DNA of 8,667 bases from Candidatus Eiseniibacteriota bacterium (lineage in GTDB: Bacteria > Arandabacterota > Arandabacteria > Arandabacterales > Arandabacteraceae). The notes beneath the pieces were generated by a model. The model saw only the letters and a list, made by a program, of their open reading frames with translations. It was not told the DNA's origin and searched no databases. The stretch is from NCBI GenBank assembly GCA_030622265.1, contig JAUXGG010000045.1, positions 1 to 8,667 on the forward strand, written 5' to 3'. This document shows, piece after piece, positions 1-6,809 of this stretch (the stretch's first letter is position 1; each line of letters starts with the position of its first letter). The position numbers and the translations under genes were made by a program.

Positions 1-160
1 GGGCCGCAAGATCGGCCTTGAATTCGGCCTTCTCCTGCTTGATCTTCCGGCTGATCTCCTCCTTGGTAAACTCGCCGCGTTGCCCCGGCCCTTCCATCAG
101 CCTATAGGTTACTGAGATCCCAACAATAAGCAGAAGAATCACGATAACTCCGCGCTTCAT
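1..160 (-). CDS. Small membrane-anchored protein, hypothetical (partial, C-terminus outside window)
   Basis: The frame opens at an ATG at 160-158 and runs off the left edge after 53 residues without a stop. It begins MKRG, then has a hydrophobic stretch (about residues 5-19), best read as one N-terminal membrane anchor or uncleaved signal sequence. A strongly charged segment rich in Lys and Glu (about residues 27-53) follows and looks helical, perhaps coiled coil. The upstream AAGGGG acts as a plausible ribosome-binding site. It lies downstream of the TRAP permease gene on the same strand, but 130 bp away and with its own likely promoter, so it may be expressed separately. I do not recognise the family. 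The visible part fits a periplasm-facing bitopic protein; no function can be given. Confidence 0.6.
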   Translation of the reverse strand, partial: MKRGVIVILLLIVGISVTYRLMEGPGQRGEFTKEEISRKIKQEKAEFKADLAA

Positions 161-264
161 ACTGGAGCCCCTTCTTGTCAGCTTCGATACTGTCCGGTAC
201 CACCCAGGCCGGGCTTTCCCCGACCCTTAAGGCCGCCCCGGTCGGCATACACCTATCCATTTCT

Positions 265-293
265 ATTATACCATAAAGCCCGCGTTGTTTCTA
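265..293 (-). promoter_or_regulatory. Extended -10 promoter ahead of the small membrane-protein gene
   Basis: On the minus strand there is a perfect TATAAT (270-265) directly preceded by TGG (273-271), which makes an extended -10 element. A weaker -35, TAGAAA (293-288), sits 17 bp upstream and overlaps the stop codon of the permease gene. Initiation would fall near 258 and give a leader of roughly 100 nt before the ATG at 160. The leader contains a short possible stem, CCGACC/GGTCGG (245-240 with 225-220). The -10 match is strong for a GC-rich genome; use in the cell is inferred. Confidence 0.6.
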
Positions 294-2282
294 CCCGGGG
301 AGCGTAGCCCTGATCCTCGACTTCTGGATGAGATAGGCAAACGCGTAAACGGCAAGTCCGACCAGGTACATATAGTATCGGAGTCCCGGATCCAGGTTGA
401 AGACCCGGGTCACTATCGCGGGATAGAACAGGATCACCGAGGCAATGAGATAAATGGGTACCTCGTACCACTTGTTCTTCGTAAGAAACCAGCCCTGCAC
501 TGCATTTGTGAAGGCGAAGGCGCCCAGGATCGCCATCGCGAAGATCAGCATGGCCTGGGCGAAGCTCTCCACACCATAGAGTACGAGCTCGGCATTGAAC
601 ACGAACATGAAGGGGATCACGGCCGTCCTCAGGTCATACGTGAAACCCTTGATCCCTGTCGCGATGGGATCACTCTTGGCTATGGCCGCGGCGGCATAGG
701 CCGCCAGCCCGACGGGCGGGGTATCGTCAGCCAGGATCCCGAAATAGAAACAGAACAGGTGGGCCGATATCGCAGGGATGAAGCCCACGACGCCGAGGGA
801 ACTGAGTTTGATTATCACCGGAACCGTGATGGAGGCCATCACGATATAGGTAGCCGTGGTCGGAAGACCCATGCCAATGACGAGACTCGCCACGGCTGTA
901 ATGAGGAGAAGCAGAAAGATGCTGCCGCCTGAGATGACCTCGACCACCTGCACAATGAGGCTCCCGATCCCGAGGTTAACGATACCCACCACGATCCCCG
1001 CCGTCGCCGTGGCGATGGCGACCGAGAGCATGTTCCTCGACCCCGATGTCAGCCCCAGGCCGATCGTCCTCAGGCTCCCCTTGAGCGCCCCTCCCGGACC
1101 GGTCTTGTCACGAATGGCTCTGACGATCTCCTTGACCGCGATGATCACCATCAAAACCATGATCGCATTGAAGGCCGCCAGCTTGGGCGTGTGGCGCATG
1201 ATTATGAGCTCGTACATCAGGGCTACCAGGGGAATCAAATAGTAGAATCCAGTCTTCATGACCGTCGCGAACCGCGGGATGTCGGCCTTCGGCAACCCTC
1301 TCATGCCGAGCTTATTTGCCTCAAGGTGGGTGATATAGAAGAGCGCGAAGTAGGAGACAAATGCGGGAATCGCCGCGGCCTTTACCACATCAAGATAGGG
1401 AATGCTCAGGTACTCCGCGATGATGAAGGCGGCCGCCCCCATTATGGGAGGCATCAGCTGGCCATTGGTGCTTGCCGCTACCTCGGTTGCCGCCGCGATC
1501 TTGGCCGGGTAGCCTACCTTCTTCATAAGCGGGATGGTGAAGGTGCCGGTGGTGACCACGTTGGCAATGCTGGAGCCCGATACCAGGCCCGTGAGTCCGC
1601 TTGATACCACCGCGGCCTTGGCGGGACCGCCCTTGTACTTGCCCAGGAGCGAAATAGCAAGATCATTGTAGAAGTGGCCGGCGCCGGCCTTGTTCAGCAT
1701 CGACCCCAGCAGCACAAACAGAAAAACCGTGTTGGCCGAAACATCAAGCGGTATCCCGTAGATGCCTTCGGTCGAGAGGCCCACCTGGCTGATGTACTTA
1801 GTGAGCGAGACGCCCCTGAAAGCAAAAATCGATGGCATGTAGGGCCCGAGAAACGCATAGACCGTAAAGAGGATGGCTATTATGCCGAGCGGGGGTCCGA
1901 TGACACGGCGCGAAGCCTCCAGAACCAGGACTATGAGGAGAATGCTCATGGCGATGTCCCGGCCCGTGGGAAGTCCCGCCCTCATCATTATCCCCGTCCA
2001 GTCGAATACTATATAGAGCGCGGCGAGGCATCCGATGACCGCAAGCACATAATCCAGGATCGAGATTCGATGCGCAGGGTCGGAAAGGCCGGGCCGCCTC
2101 TTTCTCCGCGCCGACACCGTCAGGAAAATCAGGACGATCGCGAAAGCGAGATGAATTGCTCTTACCGTTATGCTGTCCAGGATTATGAAGCGGGGCAGCG
2201 CGAGCTGGAAGAGCGCCCATGTTATCGAGAGGGTTCCGATGAGATATGTCTGGAGTCTCGATGTACGGGCTATCCGCTTCAC
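291..2282 (-). CDS. TRAP transporter permease, 4TM/12TM fusion (DctQ-DctM type, TAXI-associated)
   Basis: This is a 663-residue polytopic inner-membrane protein, the usual size for fused TRAP permeases in which the small DctQ-like (4 TM) and large DctM-like (12 TM) subunits form one chain. Hydrophobic segments fill most of the protein, starting near residues 12-30 and 43-57. A basic loop (KRRPGLSDP, about 61-69) separates early helices. The conserved DctM-type stretch is clear at about 226-285: a GLVSGSSIANVVTTG segment, then a P-L-M-K-K-x-G-Y motif, then N-G-Q-L-M-P-P-I-M-G. The family imports organic acids or related solutes using an ion gradient, taking them from a periplasmic binding protein. 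The start is a GTG at 2282, 7 nt after the stop of the binding-protein gene, which suggests translational coupling; no other ATG, GTG or TTG lies nearby in frame. The substrate cannot be read from sequence. Confidence 0.95.
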   Translation of the reverse strand: MKRIARTSRLQTYLIGTLSITWALFQLALPRFIILDSITVRAIHLAFAIVLIFLTVSARRKRRPGLSDPAHRISILDYVLAVIGCLAALYIVFDWTGIMMRAGLPTGRDIAMSILLIVLVLEASRRVIGPPLGIIAILFTVYAFLGPYMPSIFAFRGVSLTKYISQVGLSTEGIYGIPLDVSANTVFLFVLLGSMLNKAGAGHFYNDLAISLLGKYKGGPAKAAVVSSGLTGLVSGSSIANVVTTGTFTIPLMKKVGYPAKIAAATEVAASTNGQLMPPIMGAAAFIIAEYLSIPYLDVVKAAAIPAFVSYFALFYITHLEANKLGMRGLPKADIPRFATVMKTGFYYLIPLVALMYELIIMRHTPKLAAFNAIMVLMVIIAVKEIVRAIRDKTGPGGALKGSLRTIGLGLTSGSRNMLSVAIATATAGIVVGIVNLGIGSLIVQVVEVISGGSIFLLLLITAVASLVIGMGLPTTATYIVMASITVPVIIKLSSLGVVGFIPAISAHLFCFYFGILADDTPPVGLAAYAAAAIAKSDPIATGIKGFTYDLRTAVIPFMFVFNAELVLYGVESFAQAMLIFAMAILGAFAFTNAVQGWFLTKNKWYEVPIYLIASVILFYPAIVTRVFNLDPGLRYYMYLVGLAVYAFAYLIQKSRIRATLPG

Positions 2283-2289
2283 CTCGCGT

Positions 2290-3261
2290 CTATTCCGGCG
2301 CCATCAGGCCGGCTTCGCGGTAGTATCTTAAGGCTCCCGGGTGAATCGGAGCGCTCAGGCCCTGAAGCATATTCTCTTTGGTCAGCACCTGGTATGCCGG
2401 GTGAAGCTCCTTGAACTCTTCCAGGTGCTCGAAAACCTCTCGTGTTATGGCATAGACCACATTCTCCGGCACATTCATCGACGTGACGAAGGTGGCTTTG
2501 ACACCCACGGTCTCGATGTTCTCCTGATTTGCAGCCCTGGGGTAGAACTCCACGGGTATGGTCGACCTGGCATAGTAGGGCAACTCGTCCACCATCTCAT
2601 CGATGCCGGCTCCGGTCAGATCGATGATCCTGACCTTGATCCTCCCCGAAGTCGCTTCCTTTATGTTCCCGTTGGGATGCCCGACCGTGTAGAAAAACGC
2701 GTCTATCCGCTCATCCTGAAGCAGTCCGGGCGCCTCGATGGCCTTCACATACTCCGCGGAGATGTCATCCTCGGTGATTCCCGCCGCCTTGAGCACGTCC
2801 CTGGAATTCTGGAGCTGCCCCGAGCCCGGATTCCCCAGGTTGACCCGCTTACCGCGAAGGTCGGCAATCGTCTCAATGCCGCTCTCTTCGGCCGCAACGA
2901 GCGTGATCGACTCGGGATGGATCGCGAACACCGACCTGAGATTCTTCTTGCCCCCGCTTTCCGACCACTCGGCGAGGCCATTGTACGCCTGGTACTGCCG
3001 GTCCGACTGGGCCACCCCGAACTCAAGATCGCCGCTCACCACCCCATTGATATTGAAAACCGAACCACTGGTGGACTCCACCGTGGCCTTTATCTTGTAC
3101 TCGTCATACTTCAGGTTGATCATCCTGCTGATCGCGCCGCCGGTGGGATAGTATACCCCGGTGACCCCACCGGTGCCGATGGTCACGAATGTGACCTCCC
3201 TCCGGGCACAGCCAACAGCCAGCAGGGTCAAGGTCAATAAGAGTACTGTCCATCGTTTCAC
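2290..3261 (-). CDS. TAXI family TRAP transporter solute-binding lipoprotein
   Basis: This is the extracytoplasmic solute receptor of the TRAP system, which captures substrate in the periplasm and hands it to the permease encoded just downstream. From the chosen GTG start the protein has 323 residues. It begins with a short basic n-region (MKRW), a hydrophobic core and LAVGC at residues 14-18, so Cys18 is a likely lipidation site, although Ala at -3 is not the commonest residue. The mature part opens with the family hallmark TIGTGGVTGVYYPTGGAI at about 27-44, followed by an E-S-T-x-G-S segment typical of TAXI proteins. Length matches the family. An ATG at 3306 would add 15 residues ahead of the signal peptide, but it lacks a good ribosome-binding site, while the GTG has GAGAGGAG 7 nt upstream. 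It is the first gene of the operon. Confidence 0.93.
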   Translation of the reverse strand: MKRWTVLLLTLTLLAVGCARREVTFVTIGTGGVTGVYYPTGGAISRMINLKYDEYKIKATVESTSGSVFNINGVVSGDLEFGVAQSDRQYQAYNGLAEWSESGGKKNLRSVFAIHPESITLVAAEESGIETIADLRGKRVNLGNPGSGQLQNSRDVLKAAGITEDDISAEYVKAIEAPGLLQDERIDAFFYTVGHPNGNIKEATSGRIKVRIIDLTGAGIDEMVDELPYYARSTIPVEFYPRAANQENIETVGVKATFVTSMNVPENVVYAITREVFEHLEEFKELHPAYQVLTKENMLQGLSAPIHPGALRYYREAGLMAPE

Positions 3262-3268
3262 CGTGACA

Positions 3269-3276
3269 CTCCTCTC
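3269..3276 (-). promoter_or_regulatory. Ribosome-binding site that sets the GTG start of the TAXI gene
   Basis: GAGAGGAG on the minus strand lies 7 nt before the GTG at 3261-3259. It lies inside the coding frame if the upstream ATG at 3306 is used, which argues for the GTG as the real start. The signal-peptide shape agrees. Confidence 0.7.
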
Positions 3277-3337
3277 GGACGTGATTCTCCCGAATGCAGT
3301 TTTCATCCCGTGCGTTTACCGAAGCCTTCAGGGTCGA

Positions 3338-3366
3338 AGTATACGGCATGATGCCTCCGGCTTCAA
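3338..3366 (-). promoter_or_regulatory. Sigma70-type promoter of the TAXI-TRAP operon
   Basis: On the minus strand TTGAAG (3366-3361) and TATACT (3343-3338) are separated by exactly 17 bp. Transcription would start near 3331, about 70 nt ahead of the GTG at 3261. The spacer holds an 11-bp palindrome, GGCATGATGCC (3345-3355), which could be a small operator, though this may be chance. Confidence 0.65.
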
Positions 3367-3405
3367 GCCACTCCGCGCGATGCCGGGAATACCCTTGAGG
3401 AACCG

Positions 3406-3450
3406 GCGCCGCGGGAGAGGCACACGACCAGCGGAGACACCCCGCGGCGC
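3406..3450. repeat. GC-rich inverted repeat in the leader or upstream region of the AAA+ gene
   Basis: Two perfect 10-bp arms, GCGCCGCGGG (3406-3415) and CCCGCGGCGC (3441-3450), flank a 25-nt loop. The structure sits about 78 bp before the ATG of the AAA+ gene and upstream of the operon promoter on the other strand. Neither side has a T-run, so it does not look like an intrinsic terminator. It could be an operator, an attenuating hairpin or the scar of an old element. The rest of the 3367-3527 interval shows no promoter I would defend. Confidence 0.5.
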
Positions 3451-3527
3451 AGGTACTATGCTGAGAAACCGTGTTTTTCAGAAAAAGCGTGAAACCGGAA
3501 GGCGGTCCTGCCGAATATTAAGTAGAA

Positions 3528-5042
3528 ATGACTACCCAGAATCTCAAGAAGGCCGGGCATCTCGATGTGGTGAGGGAAATCTCACTTCTCATACGTTCTC
3601 ACTATGGCCTGATCTGGCTCAAGAGCGATGACCGGCCCCGCATGGAAAGCCTGCTGCGATACGTGAGCGAGACCCTCAATCTCCCGCTTTTCGTGTGGAA
3701 GCCGTCGGAAGGTTTACGCCAGATTGACCTCGGCCAGGCGATCTATGGTACCAAGGACATACTCGTGGCCCTGGAGCAGGTTCGCGCATACACGCAACCG
3801 GCCCTCTACTGCTTTCATGGAACCGGCCAGTTCATGGAAGACCGCGCCATCCGCGCCAGGTTCATCGACGTGATTGCGGGGCTGTCCTCCACCGAGGCCG
3901 CGCTGATATGTACCGGCGGCGAAGCCTCCATCCCGGACGCATCAAGACCCTGTTCGGCCGCGGTGACCATCCCGGGGCCGGGGTCTGATGATTTCAGGGC
4001 CCTTATCAAGGCCATTTGCAGGGACTTGAGGAACCGCACCGATGCCAGGATCGATCTCACCGGCCGCACCATGAATGTGCTGCTCAGGAACCTCCAGGGT
4101 CTCACCCTGATCGAGGCCGAGAAGATCCTGACCAAGGCCATTGTTGAAGACGGCAAGCTGGATGAGAGGGACATCGAGCTTGTTCTTAAGGAGAAGAGGG
4201 CCATTGTGGAGCGCACGGGCCTCCTGGAGTTTATCCCCGCCGGGCACGGATTCTCGGACATAGCGGATCTCGTCAACCTCAAGACCTGGCTGGCCAAGCG
4301 AAAGGGCATAATCGCCGACCCGGAGGGCGCGGCGAAGTTCGGCCTGCCATTCCCCAAGGGTATTCTGCTCCTCGGGGTGCCGGGCTCAGGTAAGAGCCTC
4401 TGCGCCAAGGCGGTCGCGATGGAGTGGGGACTGCCGCTCTTGAGGATGGATCCGGCAAGGCTCTACAATAAGTACATCGGCGAAAGCGAGAAAAACTACC
4501 GGCGCGCCATGGACACCGCCGAGAAGCTGGCACCCGTGGTGCTCTGGATCGATGAGATCGAGAAGGCGTTCCCTCCCGGGGACAGCGAGGACAGCGGCGT
4601 CTCCCAGCGGGTACTCGGGAGCTTCCTGACCTGGATGCAGGAGCGAAAGGGAGACGTGTTCGTGACGGCGACGGCCAATGATATCGACAGATTGCCGCCT
4701 GAGTTCCTGAGGAAAGGACGCTTCGATGAGATCTTCTTCGTGGACCTGCCGGCAAGGGACGTGAGATCCGAGATCTTCAGAATACATCTCGAAGCCCGTG
4801 GACACGATCCGGAACGGATCGACCTGGATCAGCTCGCTGAGGCTACGGCCTCCTTCACGGGTGCCGAGATCGAGCAAGTCGTGGTCTCGGCTCTCTACAC
4901 GGCATTCTCAGGCGAGGCCTGTCTCAACACGGACCTTCTCGTCTCTGAGGTCCACAAGACGCGTCCGCTATCGGTGACCCGCGCCGAATACATCCAGGCG
5001 CTCAGGGAGTGGGCCGCCGAGCGTACCGTCCCCGCCCAATAG
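3528..5042 (+). CDS. ycf46: Ycf46-type AAA+ ATPase
   Basis: This is a 504-residue AAA+ ATPase whose layout and length match the Ycf46 family, named from chloroplast and cyanobacterial genomes and also found in other bacteria. The N-terminal half (about 10-240) is a non-ATPase region beginning with the LIRSHYGLIWL segment typical of these proteins, then a helical lid-like part. The AAA+ module follows: Walker A GVPGSGKS (283-290), pore-loop-like YNKYIGESEKN (313-323), Walker B VVLWIDEIEKA (337-347), sensor 1 around Asn384 in TATAND, and LRKGRFDEIFFVDLP (394-408), which carries the candidate arginine fingers Arg395 and Arg398. The GAE at 445-447 fits the classic-clade C-terminal lid. All catalytic residues appear intact. 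The cellular role of the family is not well defined; cyanobacterial members have been linked to inorganic carbon responses. The ATG at 3528 has only a weak ribosome-binding site (AAGTAG). The gene stands alone on its strand. Confidence 0.9.
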   Translation: MTTQNLKKAGHLDVVREISLLIRSHYGLIWLKSDDRPRMESLLRYVSETLNLPLFVWKPSEGLRQIDLGQAIYGTKDILVALEQVRAYTQPALYCFHGTGQFMEDRAIRARFIDVIAGLSSTEAALICTGGEASIPDASRPCSAAVTIPGPGSDDFRALIKAICRDLRNRTDARIDLTGRTMNVLLRNLQGLTLIEAEKILTKAIVEDGKLDERDIELVLKEKRAIVERTGLLEFIPAGHGFSDIADLVNLKTWLAKRKGIIADPEGAAKFGLPFPKGILLLGVPGSGKSLCAKAVAMEWGLPLLRMDPARLYNKYIGESEKNYRRAMDTAEKLAPVVLWIDEIEKAFPPGDSEDSGVSQRVLGSFLTWMQERKGDVFVTATANDIDRLPPEFLRKGRFDEIFFVDLPARDVRSEIFRIHLEARGHDPERIDLDQLAEATASFTGAEIEQVVVSALYTAFSGEACLNTDLLVSEVHKTRPLSVTRAEYIQALREWAAERTVPAQ

Positions 5043-5065
5043 AGGGCACGCAACACGGCGAAAGT

Positions 5066-6070
5066 CTACACCACGATATTTACTTTCTCGCCGCAGTTAA
5101 GACACTCATCTCCTGAAAGACCTCCACTTTTCGAGCTGAAGCCGGACCTCACGATCAGGGTGGAACCGCAATTGGGGCAGTAGGTGTTCTCATACTTATC
5201 CCCGGGCAGGTTCCCGGCATAGAGATACTTAAGCCCCACCTTCTCCCCGATCTTAAGGGCCTCGAATATGGTCTCCGAAGGCGTCCGGGCCTTGGCGGCC
5301 TGCTTGTACTGGGGATGAAAGCGGGAGACATGCCAGGGAATCTCGGGAGATACCGAGGCAATAAACTCGGCGATCTGCCTGAGCTCATCAGGGCTGTCAT
5401 TCTCGCCAGGCACAATGAGCGTGGTTATCTCAAGGAAGATGCCCCTCTCGTGCATGGCTTCGATGGCCTTAAGGACAGGGGCAAGCCTCGCCTTGCACCG
5501 CTCCCGGTAGAACTCATCGCTGAAGGACTTAAGATCAACATTGGCAGCGTCGATCACACCGGCCATCTTCTCCACCGTCTCGATGGTCTGGTAGCCGTTG
5601 GTGACGAAGACATTCTTCAGGCCGGCATCATGGGCGAGCAATGCCGTATCATGGGCGAACTCGAAGAAGATCGTGGGTTCGGTATAGGTGTATGCGATGC
5701 TCGCGCAATGCTGGGCCACTGCTTCGTCCACCACCTCTTCGGGCTTGGTGTCCTGCCCCACTACCCCGCCCCCGTCGTGGGTGATCTGGGAGATCTGCCA
5801 GTTCTGGCAGAAGTCGCAGAAGAAATTGCACCCGGCAGTGGCTATGGAATACGACATGGTCCCAGGAAGGAAATTGTAGAGGGGCTTCTTCTCGATAGGA
5901 TCGATGGCAGCACTGATGATCTTGCCATAAACAAGTGAATAGAGGGTCCCCTTCTCGTTCATCCTGACGCCGCACAACCCGCGTTCGCCCTCATCAATGC
6001 GGCAGCGGTGTGCGCACAGATGACAAAACGCCGTCCCCTCCTTGCCGGTCCAGAGCATCGCTTCTTTCAT
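5066..6070 (-). CDS. amrS: AmmeMemoRadiSam system radical SAM enzyme (AmrS-like)
   Basis: This is a 334-residue radical SAM protein related to pyruvate formate-lyase activating enzymes, most like the AmrS member of the AmmeMemoRadiSam set. Radical SAM enzymes bind a [4Fe-4S] cluster and cleave S-adenosylmethionine to start radical chemistry; the product made by AmrS is not established. Visible parts are an N-terminal Cys cluster (Cys16, 19, 23, 33) as in this family, the cluster motif CNFFCDFC (Cys81, 85, 88) with CX3CX2C spacing, the YTYTEPT segment at 127-133, and a C-terminal zinc-ribbon-like pair of CxxC motifs (298/301 and 323/326). The start at 6070 has GGAGG 4 nt upstream. The frame opens 19 codons earlier, but that region holds the gene's own promoter. 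The usual partners AmrA (AMMECR1) and AmrB (Memo) are not in this window. It converges with the AAA+ gene across 23 nt. Confidence 0.9.
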   Translation of the reverse strand: MKEAMLWTGKEGTAFCHLCAHRCRIDEGERGLCGVRMNEKGTLYSLVYGKIISAAIDPIEKKPLYNFLPGTMSYSIATAGCNFFCDFCQNWQISQITHDGGGVVGQDTKPEEVVDEAVAQHCASIAYTYTEPTIFFEFAHDTALLAHDAGLKNVFVTNGYQTIETVEKMAGVIDAANVDLKSFSDEFYRERCKARLAPVLKAIEAMHERGIFLEITTLIVPGENDSPDELRQIAEFIASVSPEIPWHVSRFHPQYKQAAKARTPSETIFEALKIGEKVGLKYLYAGNLPGDKYENTYCPNCGSTLIVRSGFSSKSGGLSGDECLNCGEKVNIVV

Positions 6071-6088
6071 GCTTCCTCCATCACTCAA

Positions 6089-6117
6089 GTTGTAGCACCC
6101 GCAGACTCCCCAGTCAA
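6089..6117 (-). promoter_or_regulatory. Promoter of the amrS-like gene
   Basis: On the minus strand TTGACT (6117-6112) and TACAAC (6094-6089) are spaced by 17 bp. Initiation would fall around 6082 and leave a leader of about 12 nt that contains the GGAGG before the ATG at 6070. This also rules against the longer reading from 6127. Confidence 0.65.
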
Positions 6118-6145
6118 GATACCGCACCAGATGAATTCACGAACC

Positions 6146-6193
6146 TGGGGTCAGGTACCGATTTGTGAATTCACAAATCGGTACCTGACCCCA
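6146..6193. repeat. Perfect 48-bp palindrome, possible REP- or MITE-like element
   Basis: Two 24-nt arms are exact reverse complements with no spacer (centre between 6169 and 6170, inside GTGAATTCAC). Each arm carries the block TGGGGTCAGGTACC followed by GATTTGTGAA. Flanking it, TGAATTCAC occurs again at 6132-6140, and TTGAATTT lies just right of the palindrome. From memory, GGGGTCAGGT-type blocks recur near REP-associated (Y1) transposases in Desulfobacterota-like genomes, so a dispersed palindromic element is the best guess. It sits exactly between the divergent promoters of amrS and the ferritin-like gene, so it is not a terminator for either. Confidence 0.75.
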
Positions 6194-6207
6194 CCGTGTT
6201 GAATTTG

Positions 6208-6237
6208 TTGACCGGGGGAAAGGTCAGATGGTAGTAT
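6208..6237 (+). promoter_or_regulatory. Promoter of the ferritin-like gene
   Basis: TTGACC (6208-6213) and TAGTAT (6232-6237) are 18 bp apart. An excellent ribosome-binding site, AGAGGAGG (6248-6255), follows 6 nt before the ATG at 6262. The -10 is a 4 of 6 match, so the assignment is reasonable but not certain. Confidence 0.55.
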
Positions 6238-6261
6238 GCTTAAGTTAAGAGGAGGCCCACT

Positions 6262-6714
6262 ATGGCGGCATCAACTATCGAAGAGATCATCAACTTCGCT
6301 ATCGACAAAGAGCGGGAGGCCATTGCCTTCTATGAAGACTTGGCCAGAAAGGCTGAGGACCCGGTGGTGAAAGATGCGGTTCTCTCGATGGCTGATGAAG
6401 AGAGAAAGCACGAAAGAATCCTGCTGAATCTTACCCCCAAGAGAATCGAGTTCGTCCGGCAGTCCACCGAGGAAGACCTGAAGCTCAGCGACTACCTTGT
6501 GGACATGACTTTTTCCAAGGACTCCAGTTACCAGGAGCTCCTCATCATCGCGATGAAGCGAGAGGAAAAGTCCTACGCTTTTTACGCCGAGATCGAACAG
6601 CGCGCCGCTGATGACGCCTCCCGAAAGGTGTTTACCCTGCTCAAGGGAGAGGAGCTCAAGCACAAGGCGCGTCTGGAAAAGGAATACGAGAAATACGTTC
6701 TGTGGGAGGATTGA
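6262..6714 (+). CDS. Rubrerythrin-like ferritin-fold diiron protein
   Basis: This is a 150-residue soluble protein of the ferritin-like superfamily (COG1633 type), predicted to be a four-helix bundle that binds two iron atoms. Two half-repeats are visible. Helix 1 has ExExxxFY with Glu17, and helix 2 has ExxH with Glu47 and His50. The second half repeats this with Glu101, Glu131 and His134, each exactly 84 residues after its counterpart. These six residues are the likely metal ligands. Length fits the family. It lacks the C-terminal rubredoxin domain (no CxxC pairs), so it is not a classical rubrerythrin, and any peroxidase role would need an outside electron donor. Related proteins act in peroxide or oxygen protection or in iron handling in anaerobes, by inference here. 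It has its own promoter and is divergent from the amrS-like gene. The start is secure because of the strong ribosome-binding site. Confidence 0.9.
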   Translation: MAASTIEEIINFAIDKEREAIAFYEDLARKAEDPVVKDAVLSMADEERKHERILLNLTPKRIEFVRQSTEEDLKLSDYLVDMTFSKDSSYQELLIIAMKREEKSYAFYAEIEQRAADDASRKVFTLLKGEELKHKARLEKEYEKYVLWED

Positions 6715-6809
6715 TCATCCCACTCCTGTACCCCTTGTGAGAACCTGTGAGGAAGCCAGCTGAGAGTTTCCATCGACCGATGCACCGGCGATTCCACAAG
6801 CTCGTGATC

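Noticed and set aside
194..205. GGGTGGTACCGG on the minus strand resembles the T-box antiterminator core
   Set aside because: The leader upstream is far too short for a T-box stem I, no terminator alternates with it, and the downstream gene is not a tRNA synthetase or amino-acid gene.
1674..2414. 246-codon open frame on the plus strand opposite the permease gene
   Set aside because: It is rich in Arg, Glu, Asp and Gly with no domain, as expected for the antisense of a membrane-protein gene.
2341..3240. 299-codon open frame on the plus strand opposite the TAXI gene
   Set aside because: It mirrors the codon structure of a clearly recognised gene on the other strand and has no recognisable protein features; high GC makes such antisense frames common.
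3815..4408. 197-codon minus-strand frame within the AAA+ gene
   Set aside because: It is Ser- and Arg-rich low-information translation opposite intact AAA+ motifs.
5043..5065. Terminator between the convergent AAA+ and amrS-like genes
   Set aside because: The 23-nt gap has no stem followed by a T-run.
5315..5938. 207-codon plus-strand frame within the amrS-like gene
   Set aside because: It is antisense to a gene whose cysteine motifs and family match are unmistakable; no ribosome-binding site or domain supports it.
6071..6127. Longer reading of the amrS-like gene starting at 6127
   Set aside because: The extra 19 codons overlie a TTGACT-N17-TACAAC promoter, while the ATG at 6070 has GGAGG just upstream and begins at the conserved family N-terminus.
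6146..6193. The palindrome as a bidirectional terminator
   Set aside because: It lies between the 5' ends of two divergent genes and has no T-tract after either arm.
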